Positions 24,632-33,122 of a DNA stretch of 64,000 nt are shown in pieces. Below the pieces are notes generated by a model that was not told where the DNA came from, searched no databases, and saw nothing but the letters and a program-made list of their open reading frames with translations. Positions within the stretch are counted from its first letter, which is position 1; every line of letters starts with the position of its first letter. This DNA is from Lachnospiraceae bacterium UBA7086 (lineage in GTDB: Bacteria > Bacillota > Clostridia > Lachnospirales > Lachnospiraceae): assembly GCA_002492525.1 (NCBI GenBank), contig DKZA01000041.1:1-64000 (forward strand). The letters run 5' to 3'. Position numbers and translations under genes: made by a program.

Positions 24632-26235
24632 AAGATAAATTACGGAAAAAGGCTGGGATGGCGGCGGCTGTTACAGTCACGCTTTTTGCAGGTATCCTGT
24701 TATTTTATAAACACTGGCAGTTTGAACTGCCTTTATATCCCAATGTGGATGAAATGTTATCGCTTCAGAATATTTATGATTTACTGGAGCAGCATCTGTA
24801 TACCGGAGATATCTACGTGTTGAATTTTTTCCGATACCCCCATCTGACTTTTTATTATGCGGCTGTGGGGGTGAGGATTTTAGGGAAATTCCTGTCAGGC
24901 GTAGATGTTGTGGTACTCCTTCGGTATGTGGTCTGTGGCGCGGCACTTTTGTCTAATCTATGCATTTATTTTACCGTAAAAATCATGACGGGCAGCCGCA
25001 AGTGGGGCTATATAGGATTCCTGCTGTCGGTATTTTCCCTGTATGGCTATGCTTATCTTTATTATACGGGGCCGGATACTCTTATGTATGCGGTGGCTAA
25101 TGTGCTGCTTTTATTAGGCTGTATTATTTATCAGGACAAGCAGGAGGAACGAGTGGTATACCTGTGGTATCCTCTGATGGCAATTGGCATCGGACTGGCC
25201 ATGGCGGCTAAGTATCATGGAATCGTGTTCGGAATCTTCTGGCTGGCATTGCATATCCATAAGAAATACTGGAAGAGCCACCGGAACAATTATCTGTTTT
25301 TTATGGATTGTATTGTGCTTGCACTGGTGTTTGTCCTGTGCAATTATTCGTTGTTCTTTCATTTTAAGACCTTTATCGGAGACAATCTGTACAATCTGAA
25401 TCACTACGCCTGGGGACATCCGGGCATCGAGCACAACCTGCCGTTTTTGGGATATCTGGAAGCCTTTGGATTTACCAATTACGGTGTAGCAGGCGGCATC
25501 CTGCTGTTAATAGGAATTGCGCGTCTGATCCGCAAAAAGGACTGGGGCCAGACAATCGTATTTTTGCTCATGCCGGTGTGTATCCTGATTCTTTTGTCCA
25601 AGTATCAGATTGTGCTGGGCAGAAATATGTCGCTGGTACTTCCCTTCGCTTTTCTTTTTATGACTTATGGGTTGATGGAAGTGGAAGGATTTTTGGAGAA
25701 ATATCTTATCAACAAACGCAAGAAAAAATTTACGGCAGCAGGCGTGGTGTCAGGCCTTGTGGTGCTGATGGCAGTATGCAATGCAGCAGCCGTCTGCAAT
25801 CATTACCGTTATGGCCTGACTTATACACAGGCATCCGCAGATATAGAGAATTTGATTCCGGAGGGGTCAAGGGTTTACTGCACCTCTTATGCGCCGGTGA
25901 TGGATACGAATAACTATGAGATGATTGACATTGGGGAAGATATATCGCTTCTTCCGGATCGACTTGCGCAGGGAGAGTATTACATTGATGTGCAGTATGC
26001 CACAGGATATTTTACGCAGCGTAAGGATTACCTGGTCTGCCAGGGTAAACCAATGTATCCGGATAAAAAGGCGGCATATGAAGCCAAAGTGGATGAATAT
26101 ATGACAGTTAAGACTTATCCGGGAATTTCCTACGGCGGGGAGTGGAAATACAGAATCGGGTATCTGGATATGTTCCGGTATATGCCGGAGGAATATTATA
26201 TTGGGCCGAGTATTGTGATTTATGCAGGGGAGTAG
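24628..26235 (+). CDS. Polytopic glycosyltransferase (ArnT/PMT-like, GT-C fold)
   Basis: This protein of about 535 residues has a first helix (residues about 10-27), an acidic first loop (PLYPNVDEMLSLQNIYDLLE) and about ten further helices, with an extracytoplasmic C-terminal domain of about 140 residues. The layout is that of GT39/GT83 enzymes, which use polyprenyl-phosphate sugars outside the membrane. It starts with an ATGA overlap with the GDPD-like gene, so the two are translationally coupled. It is the last gene of the cluster, and is the likely final transferase. The acceptor is unknown. Confidence 0.82.
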   Translation: MKDKLRKKAGMAAAVTVTLFAGILLFYKHWQFELPLYPNVDEMLSLQNIYDLLEQHLYTGDIYVLNFFRYPHLTFYYAAVGVRILGKFLSGVDVVVLLRYVVCGAALLSNLCIYFTVKIMTGSRKWGYIGFLLSVFSLYGYAYLYYTGPDTLMYAVANVLLLLGCIIYQDKQEERVVYLWYPLMAIGIGLAMAAKYHGIVFGIFWLALHIHKKYWKSHRNNYLFFMDCIVLALVFVLCNYSLFFHFKTFIGDNLYNLNHYAWGHPGIEHNLPFLGYLEAFGFTNYGVAGGILLLIGIARLIRKKDWGQTIVFLLMPVCILILLSKYQIVLGRNMSLVLPFAFLFMTYGLMEVEGFLEKYLINKRKKKFTAAGVVSGLVVLMAVCNAAAVCNHYRYGLTYTQASADIENLIPEGSRVYCTSYAPVMDTNNYEMIDIGEDISLLPDRLAQGEYYIDVQYATGYFTQRKDYLVCQGKPMYPDKKAAYEAKVDEYMTVKTYPGISYGGEWKYRIGYLDMFRYMPEEYYIGPSIVIYAGE

Positions 26236-26320
26236 AAATCCATTTTAGAGAAAGAATAAAAATTCTGCTTACGAAAATTTTTTGCCGATGATAAAATAAT
26301 AGTAAGAAAAGAAGGATTGT

Positions 26321-26570
26321 TTGAAATGGGTGGAAGATCGCTATGCGTTGGATACCTCTGCAGAATATGAACAGCAAAAAATGGATGTTGTGTGTCTTAT
26401 ATGATGATTGTATGTCGTATGACGTCACATCCATAGAATCGGAACATGTAGAGAAGATTCTTTCTTATGCATCCTATATGAATGATGGCATTATCGATAA
26501 TATTGATTCAGTCATGCTTACACAGTTAAAAAAATTAAAAAAAAATATGAGCAATAAGTGTGGCGATTAA
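26321..26570 (+). pseudogene. Small frameshifted gene of unknown function
   Basis: A TTG-initiated frame (26321, with AAGGA four bases ahead) reads KWVEDRYALDTSAEYEQQK and stops soon after. The continuing coding signal lies one frame over (LYDDCMSYDVTSIESEHVEKILSYASYMNDG... to 26570). One base fewer in the A6 run at 26376-26381 would join them into one protein of about 82 residues. It may be a broken gene, a phase-variable tract or a sequencing error. I do not recognise the product. It lies in a 338-bp gap that otherwise shows nothing. Confidence 0.35.
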
Positions 26571-26574
26571 GGTG

Positions 26575-27276
26575 TCATGTTAGAAATTCTTTCAGTAAAA
26601 GTTCCAGTTCCTCGGCTTCCGATGAGGTAAAAACCGGGGATTTTTCTGTGGATTCCTTTACGGGGGCTGAAAGAGAAACATCGGGAAGCTTTACAGAGGT
26701 ATCCTGGGATGCCGGTTCACTAGAAGAATCGGGCTGAATCATGCGCATATCCAATTGAGTCTGTTCCAGACGACTTGCTAGATGGTTCTCCAGATAGTCT
26801 ATCAGATTAGTACGTAAAATCTTTATTTTTCCAGGAATATCAATCAGGGAAGAAATGGCAAAGTAACAGTATAAGCCCAGGAAGCTGATCAGATAAAAGG
26901 GTGCAATCTGAAAGAAATTTTCATTATGTATAATCCCCTGACAAGCCCCGATACCCGCCACAAGGACTGCCAGAAGCATGAGCTGTCCGGATATATGTTT
27001 TAGGAGAGATAAAGGCAGACGGCCTACTTTAACCTGATTAATAAACTTGTCCACAAAGACGGATACGTTAGGAACACTTTCATGAAGCTGGCGGCAGCTG
27101 GTGAACTTTAATTTTAGTTTCTGTAAAGCTCTGTTGGTGGTGGTGGACATATTTTCGGTTTCCCAAATCAATTTATGATATATCACTCCACTCACAATCT
27201 GGCATATGATACTAAGAGAGATCAGTGCCAGAATGGCGAGCATGAAATTTTTGTGTCCAAAAAAGAGTGCAAGCAT
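26575..27276 (-). CDS. Hypothetical membrane protein with low-complexity tail
   Basis: I do not recognise this 233-residue protein. It has one helix at the N-terminus (about 8-32), a soluble segment (about 40-88), two helices (about 92-112 and 124-145), a basic coiled segment (GKIKILRTNLIDYLENHLASRLEQ), then a Ser/Pro/Glu-rich tail of about 50 residues ending in an acidic helix (EAEELELLLKEFLT). The layout with a helix, loop and helix pair recalls MotA/ExbB-like proteins only loosely. It stands alone on the minus strand. Confidence 0.6.
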   Translation of the reverse strand: MLALFFGHKNFMLAILALISLSIICQIVSGVIYHKLIWETENMSTTTNRALQKLKLKFTSCRQLHESVPNVSVFVDKFINQVKVGRLPLSLLKHISGQLMLLAVLVAGIGACQGIIHNENFFQIAPFYLISFLGLYCYFAISSLIDIPGKIKILRTNLIDYLENHLASRLEQTQLDMRMIQPDSSSEPASQDTSVKLPDVSLSAPVKESTEKSPVFTSSEAEELELLLKEFLT

Positions 27277-27516
27277 GATTTTGTAATACCTTTCTAGTCA
27301 TAATGATAAGGTGCATACTTATATTATATTGTAATTTGCGCAAGGAAAAAGACGTAAGGCGTCGACAGATTTCGCAGGGTCTTAGGATAGTGCAGAGTAG
27401 AAAACGGCATAGAGAAGAGTACTGGAAAGTGGCAAAAAACTGTGGTATAGTAGAAACGTCAGATAAAAAGGAATTTATCATAAAAATTTGGAAAGCATGA
27501 ATAGGAGGGAGCAGCT

Positions 27517-27759
27517 ATGATCTATCGACCGAAAGGAGTCTGTTCTAATACGATAGACGTTGAGGTGGAAGACGGCGTTATCAAGTCCGTTCAGTTTACA
27601 GGAGGATGTAACGGAAATCTGCAAGGGATTTCACGGCTGGTTGCAGGAATGAAAGTAGAAGATGCGATAGACAGGCTTAAGGGTATTAAGTGCGGATTTA
27701 AAAGTACTTCCTGTCCGGATCAGCTAGCCTGCGCTTTACAGGAAATCATGGATAACTAG
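27517..27759 (+). CDS. TSCPD domain protein (TIGR03905 family)
   Basis: This 80-residue protein carries the family pattern: GVCSNTIDVEVEDGVIKSVQFTGGCNGNLQGISRLVAGM in the first half, then CGFKSTSCPDQLACAL at the end, which gives the TSCPD name. Related domains occur at the C-terminus of ribonucleotide reductases, where the cysteines bind metal or take part in redox. The function of the short form is not known. AGGAGGGAG precedes the ATG. It lies 14 bp ahead of murG, in the same transcript. Confidence 0.93.
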   Translation: MIYRPKGVCSNTIDVEVEDGVIKSVQFTGGCNGNLQGISRLVAGMKVEDAIDRLKGIKCGFKSTSCPDQLACALQEIMDN

Positions 27760-27773
27760 GAGGGTTCTTTCTT

Positions 27774-28850
27774 ATGGGCAGTAAGAAGATTGTACTTACC
27801 GGCGGCGGTACTGCCGGGCATGTAACTCCAAATATGGCGTTGATACCCAGACTTAAGGAATTGGATTATGAGATTGTTTATATAGGGTCCTATGACGGGA
27901 TTGAAAAAAAACTGATCGAGGATTTTGATATTCCTTATTACGGAATTGCCACAGGTAAATTCAGAAGGTATTTTGATCCTAAGAATTTTTCAGATCCCTT
28001 CCGTGTGCTCAAAGGAATGGGAGAAGCCAGAAAATATTTAAAAGAAATAAAGCCGGATGTACTTTTCTCCAAAGGCGGATTTGTCAGTGTACCCGTGGTG
28101 CGGGCGGCAGCTTCCCTGGGGATTCCCTGTATTATTCACGAGTCGGATATGACGCCGGGACTGGCCAATAAACTGTGTATTCCGGTGGCCAAAAAAGTAT
28201 GCTGTAATTTTCCCGAGACATTTAAACTTCTGCCTCCGTCCAAGGCAGTGCTGACAGGGTCTCCGATTCGGAAAGAGCTGGCGGCAGGGAATAAAGAAGC
28301 GGCTTATAAACTGTGCGGTTTTGATGCTTCCAAGCCCGTTATCATGGTAGTGGGCGGAAGCCTTGGTTCTGCGGCAATCAATCAGGCAGTCAGAGACGTA
28401 TTGCCGGAATTGCTGAAAGATTTTCAGGTAGTGCATTTGTGTGGCAAAGAAAAAGTAGACAATCTGCTTCTCACCACACCCGGCTATAAACAGTTTGAGT
28501 ATGTAAAATCGGAGATGAAGGATATTTTTGCCATGGCGGATATTGTCATTTCCCGCGCCGGGGCTAATGCGATCAGTGAGATTCTTGCCCTTAAGAAACC
28601 TAATATTCTGATTCCCCTCCCTTCAGGCAGCAGCAGAGGCGATCAGCTTCTCAATGCCAGTTCCTTTGAATCACAGGGATTCAGTATCGTGATTGATGAA
28701 GACGATCTGACGAACAAACTGTTCCTTGAGAAAATACAGGAACTGTATTTTAACAGGTTCACTTATATTGATGCCATGAGTAAGAGCAGTCAGAGAGATG
28801 CCATCGGTACGATTATCGGATTGATTGAAAATGAAGTGAATAATAAATAA
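27774..28850 (+). CDS. murG: UDP-GlcNAc:undecaprenyl-PP-MurNAc-pentapeptide GlcNAc transferase
   Basis: This 358-residue GT28 enzyme makes lipid II by adding GlcNAc to lipid I at the inner face of the membrane. It has the N-terminal GGGTAGHVTPNMAL loop, the SKGGFVSVPVVRAA and IIHESDMTPGLANK motifs, the second-domain GGSLGSAAINQAV loop and the SRAGANAISEILALKKPNILIPLPSGSSRGDQLLNA donor site. AGGAGGG precedes the ATG. It lies outside the usual dcw cluster. A stray copy of its 3' end lies about 0.6 kb downstream. Confidence 0.97.
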   Translation: MGSKKIVLTGGGTAGHVTPNMALIPRLKELDYEIVYIGSYDGIEKKLIEDFDIPYYGIATGKFRRYFDPKNFSDPFRVLKGMGEARKYLKEIKPDVLFSKGGFVSVPVVRAAASLGIPCIIHESDMTPGLANKLCIPVAKKVCCNFPETFKLLPPSKAVLTGSPIRKELAAGNKEAAYKLCGFDASKPVIMVVGGSLGSAAINQAVRDVLPELLKDFQVVHLCGKEKVDNLLLTTPGYKQFEYVKSEMKDIFAMADIVISRAGANAISEILALKKPNILIPLPSGSSRGDQLLNASSFESQGFSIVIDEDDLTNKLFLEKIQELYFNRFTYIDAMSKSSQRDAIGTIIGLIENEVNNK

Positions 28851-28855
28851 TTGGC

Positions 28856-28882
28856 AGGCGGAATCTTAGGGTTCCGCCTTTT
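28856..28882 (+). terminator. Terminator after murG
   Basis: An 8-bp stem (AGGCGGAA at 28856-28863 with TTCCGCCT at 28872-28879) is followed by TTTT. It directly follows the murG stop and separates it from the secreted-protein gene. Confidence 0.75.
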
Positions 28883-28927
28883 GTGGCAAACCTATATAGA
28901 AAAGTTTAACATAATGCAGAGGGTAAA

Positions 28928-29479
28928 ATGAGACAGGCTAAAGTGGCAGTGATCGTTATGTTTTTTTGTGTCATGTCAGTATTTGACCGTGGAACAGTAC
29001 AAGCCATGGAAAAAACCGCTTATGAATATTCAGATGTATCTCTATCTGACATTCGGCAGGAGTTTCTGGAGGAGTACCGGCAGAAAAAAGAACGTATAAA
29101 ATACAGGAATATCGGACAGGCGGACTGGCCGTTGGTGGATTCCGTACAGTTGATTTATGAGAAACATTATCAGGATAATCCTGGTAGTTTATCCATGCCT
29201 TATTGTACTTATAATGCCAAGGGCAATTTCTATGCGGAAGTGACGAGGGAGAGTGATTCCCACATTGTATTGGTATATAACGGTATGTCAGAGAACGAAA
29301 AGTGTTATCTGTTTGTAGCCGAGGAAGAGCACTATGATGCAGAGGGATCTATGATGGATAATACCAGTCTCCTGGAGTTTTATGCGGTGAATTTAGAAGA
29401 GGCAGAAGTGTATGAAGCCCATAAGACTACCTGGGGCGGCGCAGAATCACAGGAGTATCGGGAAGCGACCAGGGAGTAA
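28928..29479 (+). CDS. Secreted hypothetical protein
   Basis: I do not recognise this 183-residue protein. It has a signal peptide with a hydrophobic core at residues about 5-22 and a likely cut after VQA at about residue 33, with no lipobox. The mature part starts with a charged helix (SLSDIRQEFLEEYRQKKERIKYRN) and continues as a likely beta-rich domain with several Tyr and acidic residues. AGAGGG precedes the ATG. It lies between murG and the displaced murG tail, so it or its ancestor may have entered there by insertion. Confidence 0.65.
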   Translation: MRQAKVAVIVMFFCVMSVFDRGTVQAMEKTAYEYSDVSLSDIRQEFLEEYRQKKERIKYRNIGQADWPLVDSVQLIYEKHYQDNPGSLSMPYCTYNAKGNFYAEVTRESDSHIVLVYNGMSENEKCYLFVAEEEHYDAEGSMMDNTSLLEFYAVNLEEAEVYEAHKTTWGGAESQEYREATRE

Positions 29480-29480
29480 C

Positions 29481-29561
29481 AGTCAGAGAGTCGCTATCGG
29501 CACGATGATCGGGCTGATTGAAAAGAAAGTAAATGCAAAACAAAATAAAAATGAGAGATAA
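29481..29561 (+). pseudogene. Second copy of the 3' end of murG (remnant)
   Basis: The 26 codons read SQRVAIGTMIGLIEKKVNAK... and then stop. The true MurG ends SQRDAIGTIIGLIENEVNNK, so the homology is clear and in frame, with third-position differences that show divergence. The frame has no start of its own and runs directly after the stop of the secreted-protein gene. It is most simply explained by insertion of DNA next to murG with duplication of its end, or by a deleted paralogue. Confidence 0.75.
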
Positions 29562-29564
29562 TAG

Positions 29565-29607
29565 ACAGAGAGGATTCCGAACCAGCAGAATCCTCTCTGT
29601 TTGGTTT
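29565..29607. terminator. Strong terminator, possibly bidirectional
   Basis: A perfect 13-bp stem (29565-29577 with 29588-29600) is followed by TTGGTTT. It ends plus-strand transcription from murG or the secreted-protein gene and lies just past the end of the minus-strand AraC gene. Confidence 0.8.
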
Positions 29608-29628
29608 ATGCAGATTTTTAGGAACGGA

Positions 29629-30477
29629 TCAGTCCCGATTTCGTTTTCGCCAGTCCCTGGGAGCAACGCCGGTGATTTTTTTGAAAGCTCTGGAAAAGTG
29701 CAGTTGATTTTCGTAACCCACACGCACAGAAATAGCGCCTATGGAGAGATCCGTATTTCTTAATAGATCGCAGGCCGTATTGATACGGTAGCGCAGAATA
29801 TATTCATGCGGAGTTACTAAGGCAGTATTTTTAAATATTTTTCCAAAATAACTACGGTCCAGATTGCACCAGTCTGCCAGCTGAGTCACTGTGATATCCT
29901 GATTGTAGTGGCGTTCAATGTACATCATGGCTTCATGCACATAAAATTCCTGCAGCGTATCTATTTTTGGAGGTTTGCGTGTGATGGAAGTCCGTATCAG
30001 GACTTCCAGAATCCAATACATGGTCCCCAGAAGGCGCAGGGGCGAGTCATGGTTTTCGAGCATGGAAAACAGCAGTTCTTTTAATTCTGCAGTATCTGCT
30101 TCTGTCTGGGGGATATAGATAGGATGCTTAAATCCAAGACCGGCATCGGATAAATAAGAAGGCACTTTCAGACCGTCAAATTCTATCCAGATATAGGTCC
30201 AGGGATCTGCTTTATCCGCAGTATAAGTGGTGATATATTTTGGGCAGATTAAAAAAGCCTGCCCGGCTTCCAGTTGATAATAGCGGTCAGTGCCTACGGT
30301 AAACAATCCTTTGCCCTCAAGAATATAATGGAGCAGATAATGATTGTGGGTCGCAGGGCCGCAGGAAAGCATGGGTGCACACTTTTCTTTACCATATTGG
30401 TAGATATTGAGATCTGTATAGTTAGCGCTCTGAAAGATATAAGTGTTGTTTTCGTTTATGTTGTTTTCGTTTTTCAT
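29629..30477 (-). CDS. AraC family transcriptional regulator
   Basis: This regulator has an N-terminal cupin-like sugar-sensing domain (about residues 20-140, with HNHYLLHYILEGKGLF) and two C-terminal helix-turn-helix motifs (DITVTQLADWCNLDRSYFGKIFKN and SIGAISVRVGYENQLHFSRAFKKITGVAPRDWRK). It is divergent from the sugar ABC importer and GH30 genes and probably activates them when ligand is bound. The start is uncertain: ATG 30477 and ATG 30522 both lack a good ribosome site. I give the shorter form. Confidence 0.92.
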   Translation of the reverse strand: MKNENNINENNTYIFQSANYTDLNIYQYGKEKCAPMLSCGPATHNHYLLHYILEGKGLFTVGTDRYYQLEAGQAFLICPKYITTYTADKADPWTYIWIEFDGLKVPSYLSDAGLGFKHPIYIPQTEADTAELKELLFSMLENHDSPLRLLGTMYWILEVLIRTSITRKPPKIDTLQEFYVHEAMMYIERHYNQDITVTQLADWCNLDRSYFGKIFKNTALVTPHEYILRYRINTACDLLRNTDLSIGAISVRVGYENQLHFSRAFKKITGVAPRDWRKRNRD

Positions 30478-30699
30478 ATCATTTAACCATGTTATTATTG
30501 CAGACCGTTTTATATTACGCATGTTAATCTTGCAACTATTATACCATAGTGCGTTATAAATGCAAGAATACAGGGTTTTTATCGCGTGTGGATATATTTT
30601 AATATTTTTTGCTATTTATAATCTCCTATGCGGAATGATAATATAAAGTAAGAAAAACGGCAATATTTCAAGTTACTCTGCAGAGAAATAAGGAAAAAA

Positions 30700-30720
30700 G
30701 AGCGGAAAGCAAAAGCGCTC
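30700..30720. promoter_or_regulatory. Short palindrome upstream of the sugar importer genes
   Basis: GAGCG (30700-30704) and CGCTC (30716-30720) flank an 11-bp spacer about 85 bp ahead of the binding-protein start. It might be a regulator site or a leader hairpin. The arms are short. Confidence 0.3.
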
Positions 30721-30804
30721 CGTGAAACAAATTAAAAAGGTAAATTTATCCAAATGCGTTATAAATTATGTATAAGAAGTATTTGGGTGAGGAAAGGAAG
30801 GCAT

Positions 30805-32175
30805 ATGAAAAGAAAATCTGTAAGCGTAATGTTAGTTGCGGCTATGTTGGCATCTGTTTTGTCCGGATGTGGACAGGAAGCTCAAGAAGTACCAGAAGTA
30901 GCAGAAGCACCAAAGGAAACTGTGGCAGAGGATACATCCGGGACGGACCAAACAGCGTCAGAGCCGGCAGATCTTACCGGAACGGTAGTAATCTGGGACT
31001 GGGACGGCGGTACACAACAGAAATATGTGGATAAATTTAATGAGGTATATCCTAATGTTAAAATAGAAGTACAGGATGTTGCCTGGGACGACTATATGAC
31101 GAAATTACAGACCAGTTATGTTTCAGGGATGGATTTGCCGGATATTATTCTGGGAGAGATGGCATGGAGAGGAACCCTCTTCGAGATGGGAATCTGTGAT
31201 AATCTGGAAGCGGCTCCTTATAATTTAGACAGAAACCAAATGGTAGCTTCATCCGTACCGCTGGTATCGGATCAGGAAGGCAATATCCTGGGAGTGGAGA
31301 TGCAGGTGACTCCGGCAGGTTTTGCCTATAAGAGAGATTTGGCAAAGGAATATCTGGGGACAGACGACCCTGTGGAAGTGGGAGCTATGATCAGTGACTG
31401 GGACGCTTTTCTTGAAGTAGGAAAGCAGGTCAGTGAGAAGAGCAACGGTAAAGTAAAAATGATGGTTTCTTTGGGTGATGTGCTTCTTTCGACCATCGGT
31501 CAGAATGTGGTGGATTATGTGGACGGAGATAAAGTGGATATCACAAAAAAAATGACGAAGCCTTTGGAAACCACTATAAAAATGAGAGATGCCGGAATAA
31601 TCGGCAATGTGGAGATGTATTCGGCATCCTGGTATTCTGCATATGCCGCGGATGAATATCTTTTTTATGAAGCAGGTTCTTGGTGTCCGCCCTTGGTAAT
31701 TGCCAAAAATGATACAGAAGGAGAGGGGAACTGGGCAGTCACGATGCCTCCGGAAGGTTCCTTCAATCTTGGCGGAACAACTCTGAGTGTTTATAAGGAC
31801 AGCGAAAACAAAGAAGTAGCATGGGCTTATCTGGAGTTTATTTATTTTTCGGAACTGGGCGGTTCTTACATGTATGACCTGACAGGAAACTATAGTTGTT
31901 ACAAGCCATATTATGAAAGCGAGTATTCTCCTATGGACAAGGAAGGTCCGGTGGACAAGTTTTTCGGCGGTCAGAGCCTGGTGAAATATTATATTGAAGA
32001 AGCGGCTCCCAACGCCAAGACGGCGCCTCAGACGAAGTATGATGCAATCATTAATGATGTATTCCAGTCATTGACGCCAAAATACATGACCGATATGTCT
32101 ATTGATACACAAAAGGCGTTAGAGTTGTTTAAAGAGGAAGTAGCGGTTAAGGCACCGGAAGCGGAGATTCAATAG
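30805..32175 (+). CDS. Sugar ABC transporter substrate-binding lipoprotein
   Basis: This 456-residue family 1 extracellular solute-binding protein has a signal peptide with lipobox LSGC (Cys at about 22), a Glu/Ala/Pro-rich linker (QEAQEVPEVAEAPKE) and the binding fold (GTVVIWDWDGGTQQKYVDKFNEVYPNVKIEV...). It captures an oligosaccharide outside the cell. GGAAAGGAAGG lies ahead of the ATG at 30805; an upstream start at 30754 would spoil the signal peptide. It is the first gene of an operon with two permeases and a GH30 enzyme. The ATPase must be encoded elsewhere (MsmK type). Confidence 0.95.
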   Translation: MKRKSVSVMLVAAMLASVLSGCGQEAQEVPEVAEAPKETVAEDTSGTDQTASEPADLTGTVVIWDWDGGTQQKYVDKFNEVYPNVKIEVQDVAWDDYMTKLQTSYVSGMDLPDIILGEMAWRGTLFEMGICDNLEAAPYNLDRNQMVASSVPLVSDQEGNILGVEMQVTPAGFAYKRDLAKEYLGTDDPVEVGAMISDWDAFLEVGKQVSEKSNGKVKMMVSLGDVLLSTIGQNVVDYVDGDKVDITKKMTKPLETTIKMRDAGIIGNVEMYSASWYSAYAADEYLFYEAGSWCPPLVIAKNDTEGEGNWAVTMPPEGSFNLGGTTLSVYKDSENKEVAWAYLEFIYFSELGGSYMYDLTGNYSCYKPYYESEYSPMDKEGPVDKFFGGQSLVKYYIEEAAPNAKTAPQTKYDAIINDVFQSLTPKYMTDMSIDTQKALELFKEEVAVKAPEAEIQ

Positions 32176-32211
32176 AGGAAGATTTCTATACAAAAAGGCG
32201 GATGAGAGAAA

Positions 32212-33108
32212 ATGAAACGTAATAAATGGCCGATTATTTTTGCAATTCCATTTTTGACGGCATATGGACTGTTTATGCTGTTTCCCATGTTGTATTCCTT
32301 TTATTTGAGTTTGTTTGAGTACAACGGCATTGTGGAGAAACATTTCGTGGGGTTAGCAAACTATATTAACTTGTTTACAAAGGACAGATTATTTTTGAAG
32401 GCACTTTTTAATACGGTTTTGATCATGCTGATGTCTTTGCCGGTAAACTTGATTTTGGGATTGGTGATTGCATATCTGCTTTTTAGTCTTACCAAAGGCA
32501 GAAGATTGTTCCAGGTGGTGAATTTTCTCCCTTATATCACAACACCCGTGGCAATTGGTTTCATTTTTTCTTATATTTTTGATTGGAACAGTGGAATTTT
32601 GAATGGGTTGCTGACGCATTTTGGTATTCTGGAAGAAAATTATTTCTGGCTTCAGCAACCCTGGTCCGCGAGGCTGATTGTAGCGATTATGATTGTATGG
32701 AGGAATTTCGGATATTGTATGATGATCTATCTCTCCGGCATGACGGCTATTGATCAGGACATTTATGAAGCAGCGGCCATTGATGGAGCCGGAAAGCTGA
32801 AAACTTTTTTTGCCATTGTGGTTCCCTTATTGAAAAATGTCTCCGTCTTTTTGCTGATCACAGCGATGATTGGAGGATTCCAGATGTTTGACGAGCCGGT
32901 TCAGCTTTATTCCGGCTGGTCGGCGGCTTCACGCAGCGTGGGCGGACCGGATTATTCGGTGTTGACAATGATTTGGAAGTTTTATGACGATTCCTTTGGA
33001 AGCAGTACCAGGCTGGGATACGGAGCAGCCATTGCCTATACTCTGTTTTTGATCATTGGGGTATGTTCTTTAGCCAGTTTCTTTTGGAGCAATAAGAAAG
33101 ATTCTTAA
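32212..33108 (+). CDS. Sugar ABC transporter permease (MalF/UgpA-like)
   Basis: This 298-residue protein has six membrane helices. The permease EAA loop is at about residues 182-201 (DIYEAAAIDGAGKLKTFFAIVVPLL), where it contacts the ATPase. It pairs with the next gene's product to form the importer channel. It starts 36 bp after the binding-protein stop. Confidence 0.95.
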   Translation: MKRNKWPIIFAIPFLTAYGLFMLFPMLYSFYLSLFEYNGIVEKHFVGLANYINLFTKDRLFLKALFNTVLIMLMSLPVNLILGLVIAYLLFSLTKGRRLFQVVNFLPYITTPVAIGFIFSYIFDWNSGILNGLLTHFGILEENYFWLQQPWSARLIVAIMIVWRNFGYCMMIYLSGMTAIDQDIYEAAAIDGAGKLKTFFAIVVPLLKNVSVFLLITAMIGGFQMFDEPVQLYSGWSAASRSVGGPDYSVLTMIWKFYDDSFGSSTRLGYGAAIAYTLFLIIGVCSLASFFWSNKKDS

Positions 33109-33122
33109 GGAGGGGCGGGAGA

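Noticed and set aside
27303..27500. 65-codon open frame between the hypothetical membrane gene and the TSCPD gene
   Set aside because: Lys/Arg-rich translation of intergenic DNA, no ribosome site, no recognisable domain.
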